Assembly (NCBI GenBank): GCA_031280115.1
Contig: JAITHF010000171.1
Coordinates: forward strand, 1-5,901
DNA length: 5,901 bases
Source of the DNA: Spirochaetaceae bacterium
Lineage (GTDB): Bacteria > Spirochaetota > Spirochaetia > Treponematales > Breznakiellaceae
Direction: 5' to 3'
Under the pieces are notes generated by a model, which searched no databases, was not told the DNA's origin, and saw nothing but the letters and a program-made list of their open reading frames with translations. This document shows, piece by piece, positions 1 to 5,104 of this stretch. Every line of letters begins with the position of its first letter. The stretch's first letter is position 1. Made by a program: the position numbers and the translations under genes.

Positions 1-73
1 GCGCGTAAATTGTGGGACCCCCCAGGGGTTTCTCGCCGCCGAGCCCCCGTTATCCGGCGCCACGGCAGGGGAT

Positions 74-364
74 TTACCAGTTATTGCCGTAACCGCCTGC
101 CCCCCGGTCACGGCGGGGCTTGTCCATAGCCTCGTTTACCCGAAGCTGGCGGCCGTCAAATTCGCGGCCGTTCGTGCCCGCGATGGCGGCGCTCGCTTCT
201 TCGTCGCTGCCCATTTCGATAAAACCGAAGCCTTTAGAATTGCCGGTTTCACGATCAAAGATGATCTTGGCTGAGGCAACACTGCCGAAATCGGAAAACA
301 GGGAACGCAGCCCGTCTTCGGTGGTGTTATACGAGAGATTACCGACATACAATTTCTTGGCCAT
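74..364 (-). CDS. Small single-RRM RNA-binding protein with Gly/Arg-rich tail
   Basis: This is a complete 96-residue protein made of one RNA recognition motif. RNP2 is LYVGNL (residues 5-10) and RNP1 is KGFGFIEM (44-51), with the RNA-stacking aromatics Y6, F46 and F48 in place. The tail from about residue 83 is short and rich in Arg and Gly, ending GGYGNNW. Size and layout match the bacterial one-RRM proteins known from cyanobacteria, spirochaetes and others. Those are generally single-stranded RNA binders, often linked to cold or stress response; the target here cannot be read from sequence. The start is ATG at 364, preceded by AAGGA (plus positions 374-378) at 9-nt spacing. The stop is TAA at 74-76. 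The gene appears monocistronic: its leader contains hairpins and radA upstream ends 333 bp away. Family assignment is firm, role is inferred. Confidence 0.95.
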   Translation of the reverse strand: MAKKLYVGNLSYNTTEDGLRSLFSDFGSVASAKIIFDRETGNSKGFGFIEMGSDEEASAAIAGTNGREFDGRQLRVNEAMDKPRRDRGAGGYGNNW

Positions 365-389
365 TGAGAAAATTCCTTCACCCGGATAA

Positions 390-407
390 GGCCGGACATA
401 GCCGGCC
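390..407 (-). promoter_or_regulatory. GC-rich hairpin close to the RRM ribosome-binding site
   Basis: GGCCGG (390-395) pairs with CCGGCC (402-407) around a 6-nt loop. An alternative pairing joins neighbouring CCGGAC and GTCCGG. It lies 12 nt upstream of the AAGGA ribosome-binding site, so folding could modulate initiation. The structure is visible, the role is inferred. Confidence 0.3.
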
Positions 408-434
408 CGCGCGTCCGGGCAGCGCTGTTATTCA

Positions 435-453
435 CGCCTATTAACCATAGGCG
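435..453 (-). promoter_or_regulatory. Perfect 7-bp hairpin in the RRM leader
   Basis: CGCCTAT (435-441) and ATAGGCG (447-453) form a perfect inverted repeat with a 5-nt loop, 71 nt upstream of the RRM start codon. On the transcript it overlaps a tiny ORF (428-448, MVNRRE) that has GGAG 6 nt before its ATG. It could be a translational control element or a protein-binding operator; no U-tract follows, so it does not look like a terminator. Confidence 0.4.
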
Positions 454-484
454 ACTCCAATCTCCTTTAGGGAATACCCTGCGG

Positions 485-512
485 AGAATATGGGATGCAG
501 AAAAATAACCAA
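485..512 (-). promoter_or_regulatory. Candidate promoter for the RRM gene
   Basis: Read on the minus strand, TTGGTT (507-512) and TATTCT (485-490) are 16 nt apart, a weak -35/-10 pair. Transcription would start near 478 and give a leader of about 114 nt that includes the two hairpins described separately. Matches are 3/6 and 4/6, so this is only the best candidate seen. Confidence 0.25.
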
Positions 513-677
513 GGATCGAGGGAGAGACGCGGGACGAGAAAAACACAGAACCCTTACTGTTTTGAAAACCGGAGGCCCCTTTACGGAAACCGCCACACAA
601 TCTGCTACTCAAAAACGTATCCTAGTCATAGAAACAGTACCCCACTTTCGCGCCGCCGTCAAGGGCTTTCTGCTTAA
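495..677 (+). CDS. Doubtful 60-residue ORF, unknown
   Basis: The ORF starts MQKNNQGSRERRG and ends RRRQGLSA. It is very basic, with no hydrophobic segment or recognisable motif. Support comes only from position: a GGAG Shine-Dalgarno-like sequence at 483-486 with 8-nt spacing, and a hairpin plus T-tract starting 2 nt after the stop codon. Against it are the lack of a clear promoter, an unnatural composition, and overlap with the candidate RRM promoter on the other strand. Listed because the signals bracket it; I consider it more likely spurious than real. Confidence 0.15.
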   Translation: MQKNNQGSRERRGTRKTQNPYCFENRRPLYGNRHTICYSKTYPSHRNSTPLSRRRQGLSA

Positions 678-678
678 A

Positions 679-714
679 CTTGCGGCTTCGCGGGGTTTTA
701 TTTTTTTATTTTTT
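679..714 (+). terminator. Plus-strand intrinsic terminator-like hairpin overlapping the radA 3' end
   Basis: CTTGCG (679-684) can pair with CGCGGG (689-694), including two G-U pairs, with a GCTT loop. A long T-rich tract follows (696-714, broken by two A). On the minus strand the tract encodes the Lys-rich end of RadA, so part of the signal is coding. It would stop plus-strand transcripts entering radA antisense. Confidence 0.4.
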
Positions 715-2137
715 CTGAAATCGGGTTTTGCTGGAAGAGCGCGGCAACGGCGGCCTTTATATCCCGCACTTCCCTGATTTTTACAGCCCCCCCTGTTCCC
801 TGTTGTTCCCTCGCGCCTCCTGCGTCTTGCACCTCCCGGTCTTTGAGGTTCCCTGCGGGAGATTGGGGGCAGAGAAACGTATCAAAGCCAAGGCTCAGGC
901 TGGTTTTGATTCGGGACGGGAGGCGCCGCGGGGGGCGGGCTTCGCCGGCAAGGGACAGCTCCCCTGTAATCGCTGTCCCTGCGGGCAGAGGTACGCCGAC
1001 ACGGGCTGAATAGAGGGCGCCGGCCAGGGCAAGCTCCACGCCGACCTCGGTTATGCGTATGCCTCCGGCAACGTTGATATAGATGTCCTGATCCGAAAGG
1101 CGCAGCCCCAGATGTTTCTCGATAATAGCCGCCACCCGGGACACCCGGGCTGAATCAACGCGGTCAGAGAACACGCGGCTTACCGCGCCTTTTGCCGGCA
1201 CCGTGAGGGCCTGTATCTCCACCAGCAGGGATCTGGTGCCTTCAAGCACCGCGGCTGTGGCGACCCCCGGCGGCAGCTCCCCTTCGCGGTGTACCAGAAA
1301 GAGGAGGGACGGGTCTTCGACCATAACAAGCCCCTGATCGCCCATAGTAAAAATGCCAATCTCGTCCACTGAGCCGAAGCGGTTTTTCGCGGCCCGCAGG
1401 AAGCGGCAGTCCCCGTCGTTCTGTTCAAAGTACAGCACCGTATCTACCATGTGTTCGAGGGTCTTCGGGCCGGAAATAAGCCCCTCTTTGGTCACGTGGG
1501 CTGACAGAAAGAGCGCCGCATCGTGTTCTTTTACCCAAGAGATAAGCGAAAACGCGCAATACTTCATCTGGTTTATGGTGCCCGGCACAAGCCCCGCCTC
1601 GTCAGTGTGGAGGGTTTGGGCTGAATCGGCTATGACCATAACCGGCTTTACCGCTTCAAGGGCGCTTTCGATGGTTTCAAGCCGTCCGGTACAGCACATC
1701 TCTATCCGGTCCCCCTGTATCCCAAGCCTGTCAGAGCGCATCCGCACCTGTCCTGCGGACTCTTCGCCGGAAATATAGAGTATTCTGCCTTTGGTGCGGG
1801 CAGCGCCGGCGGCTTGGAGGAGCAGCGTTGACTTGCCTATGCCGGGTTCCCCGCCCACAAGGATAGCGGACCGGGTCATAATGCCGCCGCCCAGCACCCG
1901 GTCAAGTTCTGGTATGCCGCTTGAGACGCGGCTTCCGGCAAGCGGGTCAACTGACGACAGGGGCAGGGACAGGGCGGCTTGGGGGATTTTCCCGCCGCCG
2001 CTTTTCCCGCCGCCGGCGGCAGCGGTTTCGTCTAAGGTGTTCCATTCGCTGCATGCAGGGCAGCGTCCGAGCCATTTGGGTTCTTCATGGCCGCAGGCGG
2101 AACACCTAAAAACAGCCCGTTTTTGTTTTTTTATCAT
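698..2137 (-). CDS. radA: DNA repair protein RadA (Sms), RecA/Lon-like ATPase
   Basis: RadA is a cytoplasmic DnaB-like helicase/ATPase that promotes branch migration in homologous recombination and repair. From the ATG at 2137 the protein has 479 residues. Visible parts are the N-terminal C4 zinc finger (C12, C15, C26, C29), Walker A GGEPGIGKST (95-104), GEES (124-127), Walker B VMVIAD (166-171), the RadA signature KNRFG (251-255), and the C-terminal Lon-like domain (about 285-470) with INVAGGIRITE. Family members are usually about 450-460 residues; the surplus here lies mainly in a low-complexity insertion around residues 426-453. The open frame extends to 2173, but the zinc finger normally begins near residue 10, favouring 2137. 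A GTG at 2143 is an alternative because AGGGGG (2155-2160) is 11 nt from it and 17 nt from the ATG. It lies downstream of argD but behind two terminators. Confidence 0.96.
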   Translation of the reverse strand: MIKKQKRAVFRCSACGHEEPKWLGRCPACSEWNTLDETAAAGGGKSGGGKIPQAALSLPLSSVDPLAGSRVSSGIPELDRVLGGGIMTRSAILVGGEPGIGKSTLLLQAAGAARTKGRILYISGEESAGQVRMRSDRLGIQGDRIEMCCTGRLETIESALEAVKPVMVIADSAQTLHTDEAGLVPGTINQMKYCAFSLISWVKEHDAALFLSAHVTKEGLISGPKTLEHMVDTVLYFEQNDGDCRFLRAAKNRFGSVDEIGIFTMGDQGLVMVEDPSLLFLVHREGELPPGVATAAVLEGTRSLLVEIQALTVPAKGAVSRVFSDRVDSARVSRVAAIIEKHLGLRLSDQDIYINVAGGIRITEVGVELALAGALYSARVGVPLPAGTAITGELSLAGEARPPRRLPSRIKTSLSLGFDTFLCPQSPAGNLKDREVQDAGGAREQQGTGGAVKIREVRDIKAAVAALFQQNPISEKIKK

Positions 2138-2154
2138 ACCCACAACTATCGGCG

Positions 2155-2300
2155 CCCCCTGCGGGGGTTTCAAGTGCTTCTTGCGGCGAGAGGGTTTGTA
2201 AGTTTAGTCACAACCCCGAAGCGGCGCCTCACCGCGCTTTGATGGCGTGAGCGGCGCAGCGCAGGAAGCACTAGTGAGGGGTTTGGGGGGCTGGTCCCCC
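2155..2300 (-). repeat. Structured intergenic element, copy A (upstream of radA)
   Basis: This is one of three copies of an element also found at 4614-4766 and 5105-5252. In gene orientation it contains a 5' hairpin GGGGG-N5-CCCCC (2286-2300), then AAACCCC, then an 11-of-12 long-range stem between GTGCTTCCTGCG (complement of 2260-2271) and CGCAAGAAGCAC (complement of 2174-2185). The stem encloses the shared GAGGCGCCGC block and the 25-nt core GGGTTGTGACTAAA-N4-CAAACCC (2192-2216). A 3' hairpin CCCCC-GCA-GGGGG (2155-2167) follows and ends 17 nt before the radA ATG; its GGGGG arm is also the best ribosome-binding-site candidate. I do not recognise it as a named family. Confidence 0.85.
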
Positions 2301-2309
2301 ATCCTCTTC

Positions 2310-2328
2310 AAAAAACACCCGCAGGGTG
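2310..2328 (-). terminator. Intrinsic terminator, second after argD
   Basis: On the minus strand CACCC-TGC-GGGTG (2316-2328) is followed directly by six T (2310-2315). It is a short but clean hairpin and U-tract that would back up the terminator at the argD stop and insulate radA. Confidence 0.7.
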
Positions 2329-2366
2329 CTGCACCAGAAACCCGGCCTGCCGTACCTTGTGCCACT

Positions 2367-2383
2367 AAAACAGCCTTCGGCTG
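2367..2383 (-). terminator. Intrinsic terminator abutting the argD stop codon
   Basis: On the minus strand CAGCC-GAA-GGCTG (2371-2383) starts right after the argD TAG and is followed by TTTT (2367-2370). The stem is 5 bp and the U-tract is short, so termination is probably partial, which may be why a second hairpin follows 39 nt later. Confidence 0.6.
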
Positions 2384-3550
2384 CTAGGGCTGTAAAACCT
2401 CCCGCAAGAGGCGCAGGCCCGTCTCTATCTCTTCGCCGCTTATGATATAGGGCGGGAGAAACCGGAGCGTATGGGGGCCCGCGGAAAGCACCAGGAGCCC
2501 CTTGGCCAACGCCGCGTGTAACAAGTCCGCTGCCGGCGCCGAAACATCCGCCCCAATAATAAGCCCCCTGCCGCGGACCGCTTTGACGCCGGATTGCTCC
2601 AAGCCCCGAAGCCCCTCCATGAGGCGCTCCCCCTTCCGGGCAATCTCAGCGAGAAACGCCGGCTCGGTTACGGTCTCAAGCACGATAAGGCCGGCTGCCG
2701 CGGCCAGCGCGTTCCCCCCGAAGGTGCTGCCGTGATCCCCGTACTCAAACACGCAGGCCGCTTTCTCGCCGGCCAGCACCGCCCCTGCGGGCACGCCCCC
2801 TGCAAGCCCCTTTGCAAGGGTAACAATGTCGGGGCGCACCCCGTAGGCTTCGCACGCGAGAAACGCGCCGGTCCTGCCGACGCCGCACTGGATTTCGTCA
2901 AACATAAGGAGGATGTCCCGCTCCGCGCACAGCCGCGCGGCCTCATGGATAAACGCCGGCTCCTGGGGGAAAATCCCGCTCTCCCCCTGAACTGCCTCGA
3001 TAAGGAGCGCCGCCACTGCGTCCTTGTCCAGCGCCGCGTCCAGCGCCGCCGCGTCCCCTTGGGGGATAAACGCGAAGCCTTCGGTAAAGGGGCCGAAATC
3101 CTTGTGGAACTTAGGCTGCCCTGTGGCGGCAAGGGTGGTAATGGTCCTCCCGTGGAAACTCCCTTTAAGGGTAACGATCGTATGCCGCCCGGGGCCGTGC
3201 CTTTTCAGGGAATACTTGCGGGCGATTTTGCAGGCCCCTTCGTTGGCCTCGGCGCCGGAATTGGCAAGAAACACCCGCTGCATCCCCACAGGCGCGCAGG
3301 CCGCTACCAGCCTTTGGGCAAACGCCTCGGAAATGTCGCTTTGATAGTAATTGCACACATGATTAAGCCGCGCCGCCTGTTCGGAAATGGCTTTCACCAG
3401 CGGCGGGTACCCGTGGCCCAAACAGTTCACCGCGATACCGGACGTAAAATCAAGGTACGCCTTCCCGTCAGTATCCGTGAGCCATGCCCCTGAACCGCGG
3501 GTAAACGTTACCGGCAGCCTATGATAGGTATTCATAAAAACATCAGCCAT
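2384..3550 (-). CDS. argD: Acetylornithine aminotransferase (class III, PLP-dependent)
   Basis: ArgD transfers an amino group from glutamate to N-acetylglutamate 5-semialdehyde to give N-acetylornithine, step 4 of ornithine/arginine synthesis, in the cytoplasm. The protein has 388 residues, normal for the family. Visible features are SGAEANE (98-104, cofactor phosphate region), FHGRT (132-136), EAVQGE (185-190), MFDEIQ with D218 against the PLP ring nitrogen, the Schiff-base lysine K247 in TLAKG, STFGGN (275-280) and LRFLPP near the C-terminus. The start is the ATG at 3550, with AGGAG 7 nt upstream; the frame is open to 3583 but has no better site there. It lies 78 bp downstream of argB on the same strand and probably shares its transcript. 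Related class III enzymes (succinylornithine, ornithine or 4-aminobutyrate aminotransferases) look alike, but the argB neighbour supports ArgD. Confidence 0.94.
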   Translation of the reverse strand: MADVFMNTYHRLPVTFTRGSGAWLTDTDGKAYLDFTSGIAVNCLGHGYPPLVKAISEQAARLNHVCNYYQSDISEAFAQRLVAACAPVGMQRVFLANSGAEANEGACKIARKYSLKRHGPGRHTIVTLKGSFHGRTITTLAATGQPKFHKDFGPFTEGFAFIPQGDAAALDAALDKDAVAALLIEAVQGESGIFPQEPAFIHEAARLCAERDILLMFDEIQCGVGRTGAFLACEAYGVRPDIVTLAKGLAGGVPAGAVLAGEKAACVFEYGDHGSTFGGNALAAAAGLIVLETVTEPAFLAEIARKGERLMEGLRGLEQSGVKAVRGRGLIIGADVSAPAADLLHAALAKGLLVLSAGPHTLRFLPPYIISGEEIETGLRLLREVLQP

Positions 3551-3557
3551 ACTAAAA

Positions 3558-3562
3558 CTCCT
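3558..3562 (-). promoter_or_regulatory. Ribosome-binding site that fixes the argD start
   Basis: AGGAG on the minus strand lies 7 nt before the ATG at 3550, inside an A/T-rich stretch. It decides for MADVF as N-terminus over the upstream in-frame ATG at 3583. Confidence 0.85.
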
Positions 3563-3588
3563 TTTTATTTTTTTATATGTCATAAGAG

Positions 3589-3614
3589 GGGGCGGCAGCC
3601 AGGGCGCCCGCCCC
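3589..3614 (-). promoter_or_regulatory. Hairpin in the argB-argD intercistronic gap
   Basis: GGGGCGG (3589-3595) pairs perfectly with CCGCCCC (3608-3614) around a 12-nt loop that contains a further GGGC/GCCC. No U-tract follows on the minus strand, so it is not a standard terminator. It could stabilise the argB message or set the argB:argD ratio. Confidence 0.4.
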
Positions 3615-3628
3615 TTCTGCCCGGCGGT

Positions 3629-4513
3629 TCAGCGCCCGATCATGGTGCCGATGCCTTCGTCGGTAAAGAGCTCCACCAAAAGCGAGCGCGGGAGGCGCCC
3701 GTCAATAATATGCGCCTTTTTGACGCCTCTGTCCAGCGCGAGGGTGCAGCAGTCCGCTTTGGGTATCATGCCTTTGCTTAAAACCCCTTTGGTTTTAAGG
3801 TCTTCAAGCTCCGTTCTGGTCAGGGTCTTTATAAGCGAATCAGGGTCGTGGATGTCCCGCAGGATGCCCTGCACGTCGGTCATAAGAATAAGTTTCTCCG
3901 CCCCCATGGCCGCGGCGATAGTGGCGGCGGCGGTGTCGGCGTTCACGTTGAAGGCCCGGCCTGTTTCCGGGCAGAACGCCACCGAGGAAACCACGGGAAT
4001 TGCCCCTGCGTCAAGGATAACCTCAAGAACAGCCGTATCAACCCGCTCGATCTCGCCTACAAACCCCAAGTCCTCCCCGTTAATCCGCAGGCGCCGGGCG
4101 CTGAGCATGGCGCCGTCAATGCCGCAGACCCCGACGGCTTTGCCGCCGCCCTGCTGGATGAGCCCTACGATGTCTTTATTTACCTTGCCGCACAGCACCA
4201 TTTGCACGATTTCCATAGTTTCCTCGTCAGTATACCGCAGCCCCCGGACAAAGCGGCTCTCTTTGCCCACCGCGCTGAGGAGCGCCTCGATTTCAGGCCC
4301 CCCGCCGTGGACCAGCACTGCCCGTATTCCCACGCAGGCCATTAAAATCACGTCGTCCATGACCGCGGCTTTTATCTCCGGGCTTATCATGGCGTTCCCG
4401 CCGTACTTAACCACCATTGTTTTCCCGCGGTAATCCTGAATATACGGCAATGCCCGTACCAGCACTTCCGCGCGGTCATTATTATTCATATACGTTTCTT
4501 TCATATCTTTCAT
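3629..4513 (-). CDS. argB: Acetylglutamate kinase
   Basis: ArgB phosphorylates N-acetylglutamate, step 2 of ornithine/arginine synthesis, in the cytoplasm. The protein from the ATG at 4513 has 294 residues, typical for the amino acid kinase family. Motifs in order are VVKYGGNAM (34-42, catalytic K36), HGGGPEI (69-75, substrate loop), GLRYTDEETM (91-100), NVNADTAAA (189-197), MTDVQGIL (211-218) and SKGMIPKAD (246-254). The N-terminal segment before ALPYI resembles the extra helix of hexameric, arginine-inhibited kinases, so feedback control by arginine is likely (inference). GGAGG lies 10 nt before 4513. An ATG at 4489 would give the N-terminus length seen in some homologues but lacks a good ribosome-binding site. 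The frame is open to 4660, but that part runs through repeat B. argD follows. Confidence 0.95.
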   Translation of the reverse strand: MKDMKETYMNNNDRAEVLVRALPYIQDYRGKTMVVKYGGNAMISPEIKAAVMDDVILMACVGIRAVLVHGGGPEIEALLSAVGKESRFVRGLRYTDEETMEIVQMVLCGKVNKDIVGLIQQGGGKAVGVCGIDGAMLSARRLRINGEDLGFVGEIERVDTAVLEVILDAGAIPVVSSVAFCPETGRAFNVNADTAAATIAAAMGAEKLILMTDVQGILRDIHDPDSLIKTLTRTELEDLKTKGVLSKGMIPKADCCTLALDRGVKKAHIIDGRLPRSLLVELFTDEGIGTMIGR

Positions 4514-4523
4514 ATATCCAATC

Positions 4524-4528
4524 CCTCC
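4524..4528 (-). promoter_or_regulatory. Ribosome-binding site for argB
   Basis: GGAGG on the minus strand, within GGGGAGGG, lies 10 nt before the ATG at 4513. It favours that start over the ATGs at 4504 and 4489. Confidence 0.7.
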
Positions 4529-4574
4529 CCGCCGGCCCCGGCTTTCCCGCGGGCAGCCTCCGGCGGGTCCCACG

Positions 4575-4604
4575 AATATAGCACCGGCCCCTTCTACAAC
4601 ACAA
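4575..4604 (-). promoter_or_regulatory. Candidate sigma-70 type promoter for argB-argD
   Basis: On the minus strand the -35 is TTGTGT (4599-4604) and the -10 is TATATT (4575-4580), 18 nt apart, with an extended TG one base before the -10. The start site would be near 4567, giving a leader of about 54 nt. If it is used, the transcript begins downstream of repeat B, so that copy would act at the DNA level or only on transcripts starting further upstream. Confidence 0.5.
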
Positions 4605-4613
4605 CCCCCTGCG

Positions 4614-4766
4614 CCCCCTGCGGGGGATTCAGGTGCTTCTCGCGGTGAGAGGGTTTGCACGTTTAGTCACAACCCAGAAGCGGCGCCTCAGCGGACGTCG
4701 CAGGCGTTAGTGGCTCAACGCAGGAAGCCTTAGTTGGGGGTTTGGGGGCAGCCTAAGGCTGTTCCC
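4614..4766 (-). repeat. Structured intergenic element, copy B (upstream of argB)
   Basis: This is the second copy of the element seen at 2155-2300, strongly similar over nearly its whole length. In gene orientation the 5' hairpin is CAGCC-TTA-GGCTG (4749-4761) inside a GGG/CCC clamp. The long-range stem joins GCTTCCTGCG (complement of 4719-4728) to CGCGAGAAGC in the complement of 4633-4644, with 9 of 10 pairs if one G-U is allowed. The 25-nt core is at 4651-4675, and the 3' hairpin CCCCC-GCA-GGGGG at 4614-4626. It ends about 100 nt before the argB start. Confidence 0.85.
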
Positions 4767-4860
4767 TTACGGGAAGTTCGCAAAAGAATACGCGAACCAT
4801 GAAGCGCCGGTAAAAAAGCCCCCAAATTCTTCCCAAAGAGGCGCGGAAGCGCCGATAATT

Positions 4861-4875
4861 CGTTATACTATAATG
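4861..4875 (+). promoter_or_regulatory. AT-rich imperfect palindrome overlapping a TATAAT box
   Basis: GTTATA-C-TATAAT (4862-4874) is an odd-centred palindrome with one mismatch; the flanking C/G pair extends it to 15 bp. It contains a perfect -10 hexamer TATAAT (4869-4874) reading toward the racemase gene, but the -35 region at 17-nt spacing (4846-4851) is poor. The arm resembles the GTTATA-N-TATAAC core of proteobacterial Zur sites. Activity as an activator-dependent or metal-regulated promoter is inference only. Confidence 0.3.
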
Positions 4876-4937
4876 GGTTATCCGGTGAAAGGGCATCCTA
4901 TTCCCTGTACAATCTGCCTTAGCGGTAGTTACCGGAG

Positions 4938-5042
4938 CGTTAGCGGTAAACCGCGTACCGCCTGAAATAAACCCTGCGCCGCCTGAAATAAACCCTGCGC
5001 CGCCTGACATGAGCCGCGTGCCGCCTGAAACAAACCGTGTAC
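4938..5042 (+). repeat. 21-bp tandem repeat, four clear units plus one degenerate
   Basis: The unit is CGCCTGAAATAAACCCTGCGC. Copies 4959-4979 and 4980-5000 are identical; 5001-5021 and 5022-5042 diverge at several positions. The 21 bp before them (4938-4958) match the last unit at about 13 positions and look like an older unit. The period keeps reading frame, giving PPEINPA-like heptads on plus and ISGGAGF-like heptads on minus, but no supported ORF uses either. Confidence 0.85.
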
Positions 5043-5104
5043 AGAATACGCTGTCCGGTTTTATTGAGCGCTGCGCTTCGCTTGCGCCTCTTTTAAGAGA
5101 ATTT

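Larger units (their letters stand above)
365..697. other. 333-bp intergenic region between RRM gene and radA
   Basis: Apart from the RRM leader (about 365-480) and a plus-strand hairpin at the right end, no established gene is visible. A 60-codon plus-strand ORF (495-677) has GGAG 8 nt before its ATG and ends just before the terminator-like hairpin at 679-714. Its product is rich in Arg, Ser and Asn and matches no family I recognise. It may be a small protein, a small RNA, or chance. Confidence 0.5.
4767..5104. other. 338-bp non-coding stretch between inverted repeat copies B and C
   Basis: No convincing gene is seen. It holds a GGCGC-GGAA-GCGCC hairpin (4840-4853), an AT-rich palindrome with a TATAAT box (4862-4874), and the 21-bp tandem repeat (4938-5042). 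Both strands are open across the tandem repeat because its period is a multiple of three. The minus-strand frame 4753-5133 (126 codons) has no recognisable domain and runs into repeat C, so I do not call it a gene. Confidence 0.6.

Noticed and set aside
17..29. Terminator for the RRM gene (ACCCC-CCA-GGGGT)
   Set aside because: The hairpin lies 45 nt after the stop but has no T-tract on the minus strand. It may also be a decayed relative of the repeat-element 3' hairpin, but similarity is too short to claim.
2138..2173. RadA start at the ATG at 2173
   Set aside because: The added residues are encoded by the 3' end of repeat A, and RadA proteins begin about ten residues before the zinc finger.
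2594..3493. 299-codon plus-strand open frame opposite argD
   Set aside because: It is antisense to a well-supported gene in GC-rich DNA, with no domain and a composition typical of a shadow frame. The same holds for the long plus-strand frames at 3642-4433 and 3848-4345.
4514..4660. Upstream extension of the argB frame to an ATG at 4660, adding 49 residues
   Set aside because: The extension is Gly/Pro/Arg-rich, is unlike any acetylglutamate kinase N-terminus, runs through repeat B and the candidate promoter, and a GGAGG site marks the start at 4513.
4873..4965. 30-codon plus-strand ORF (MGYPVKGHPIPCTIC...) starting in the TATAAT box
   Set aside because: Its ATG overlaps the -10 hexamer, it has no ribosome-binding site and it ends in the tandem repeat.
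4938..5042. CRISPR array
   Set aside because: The 21-bp units are directly abutting with no spacers, are too few and diverge; this is a simple tandem repeat.
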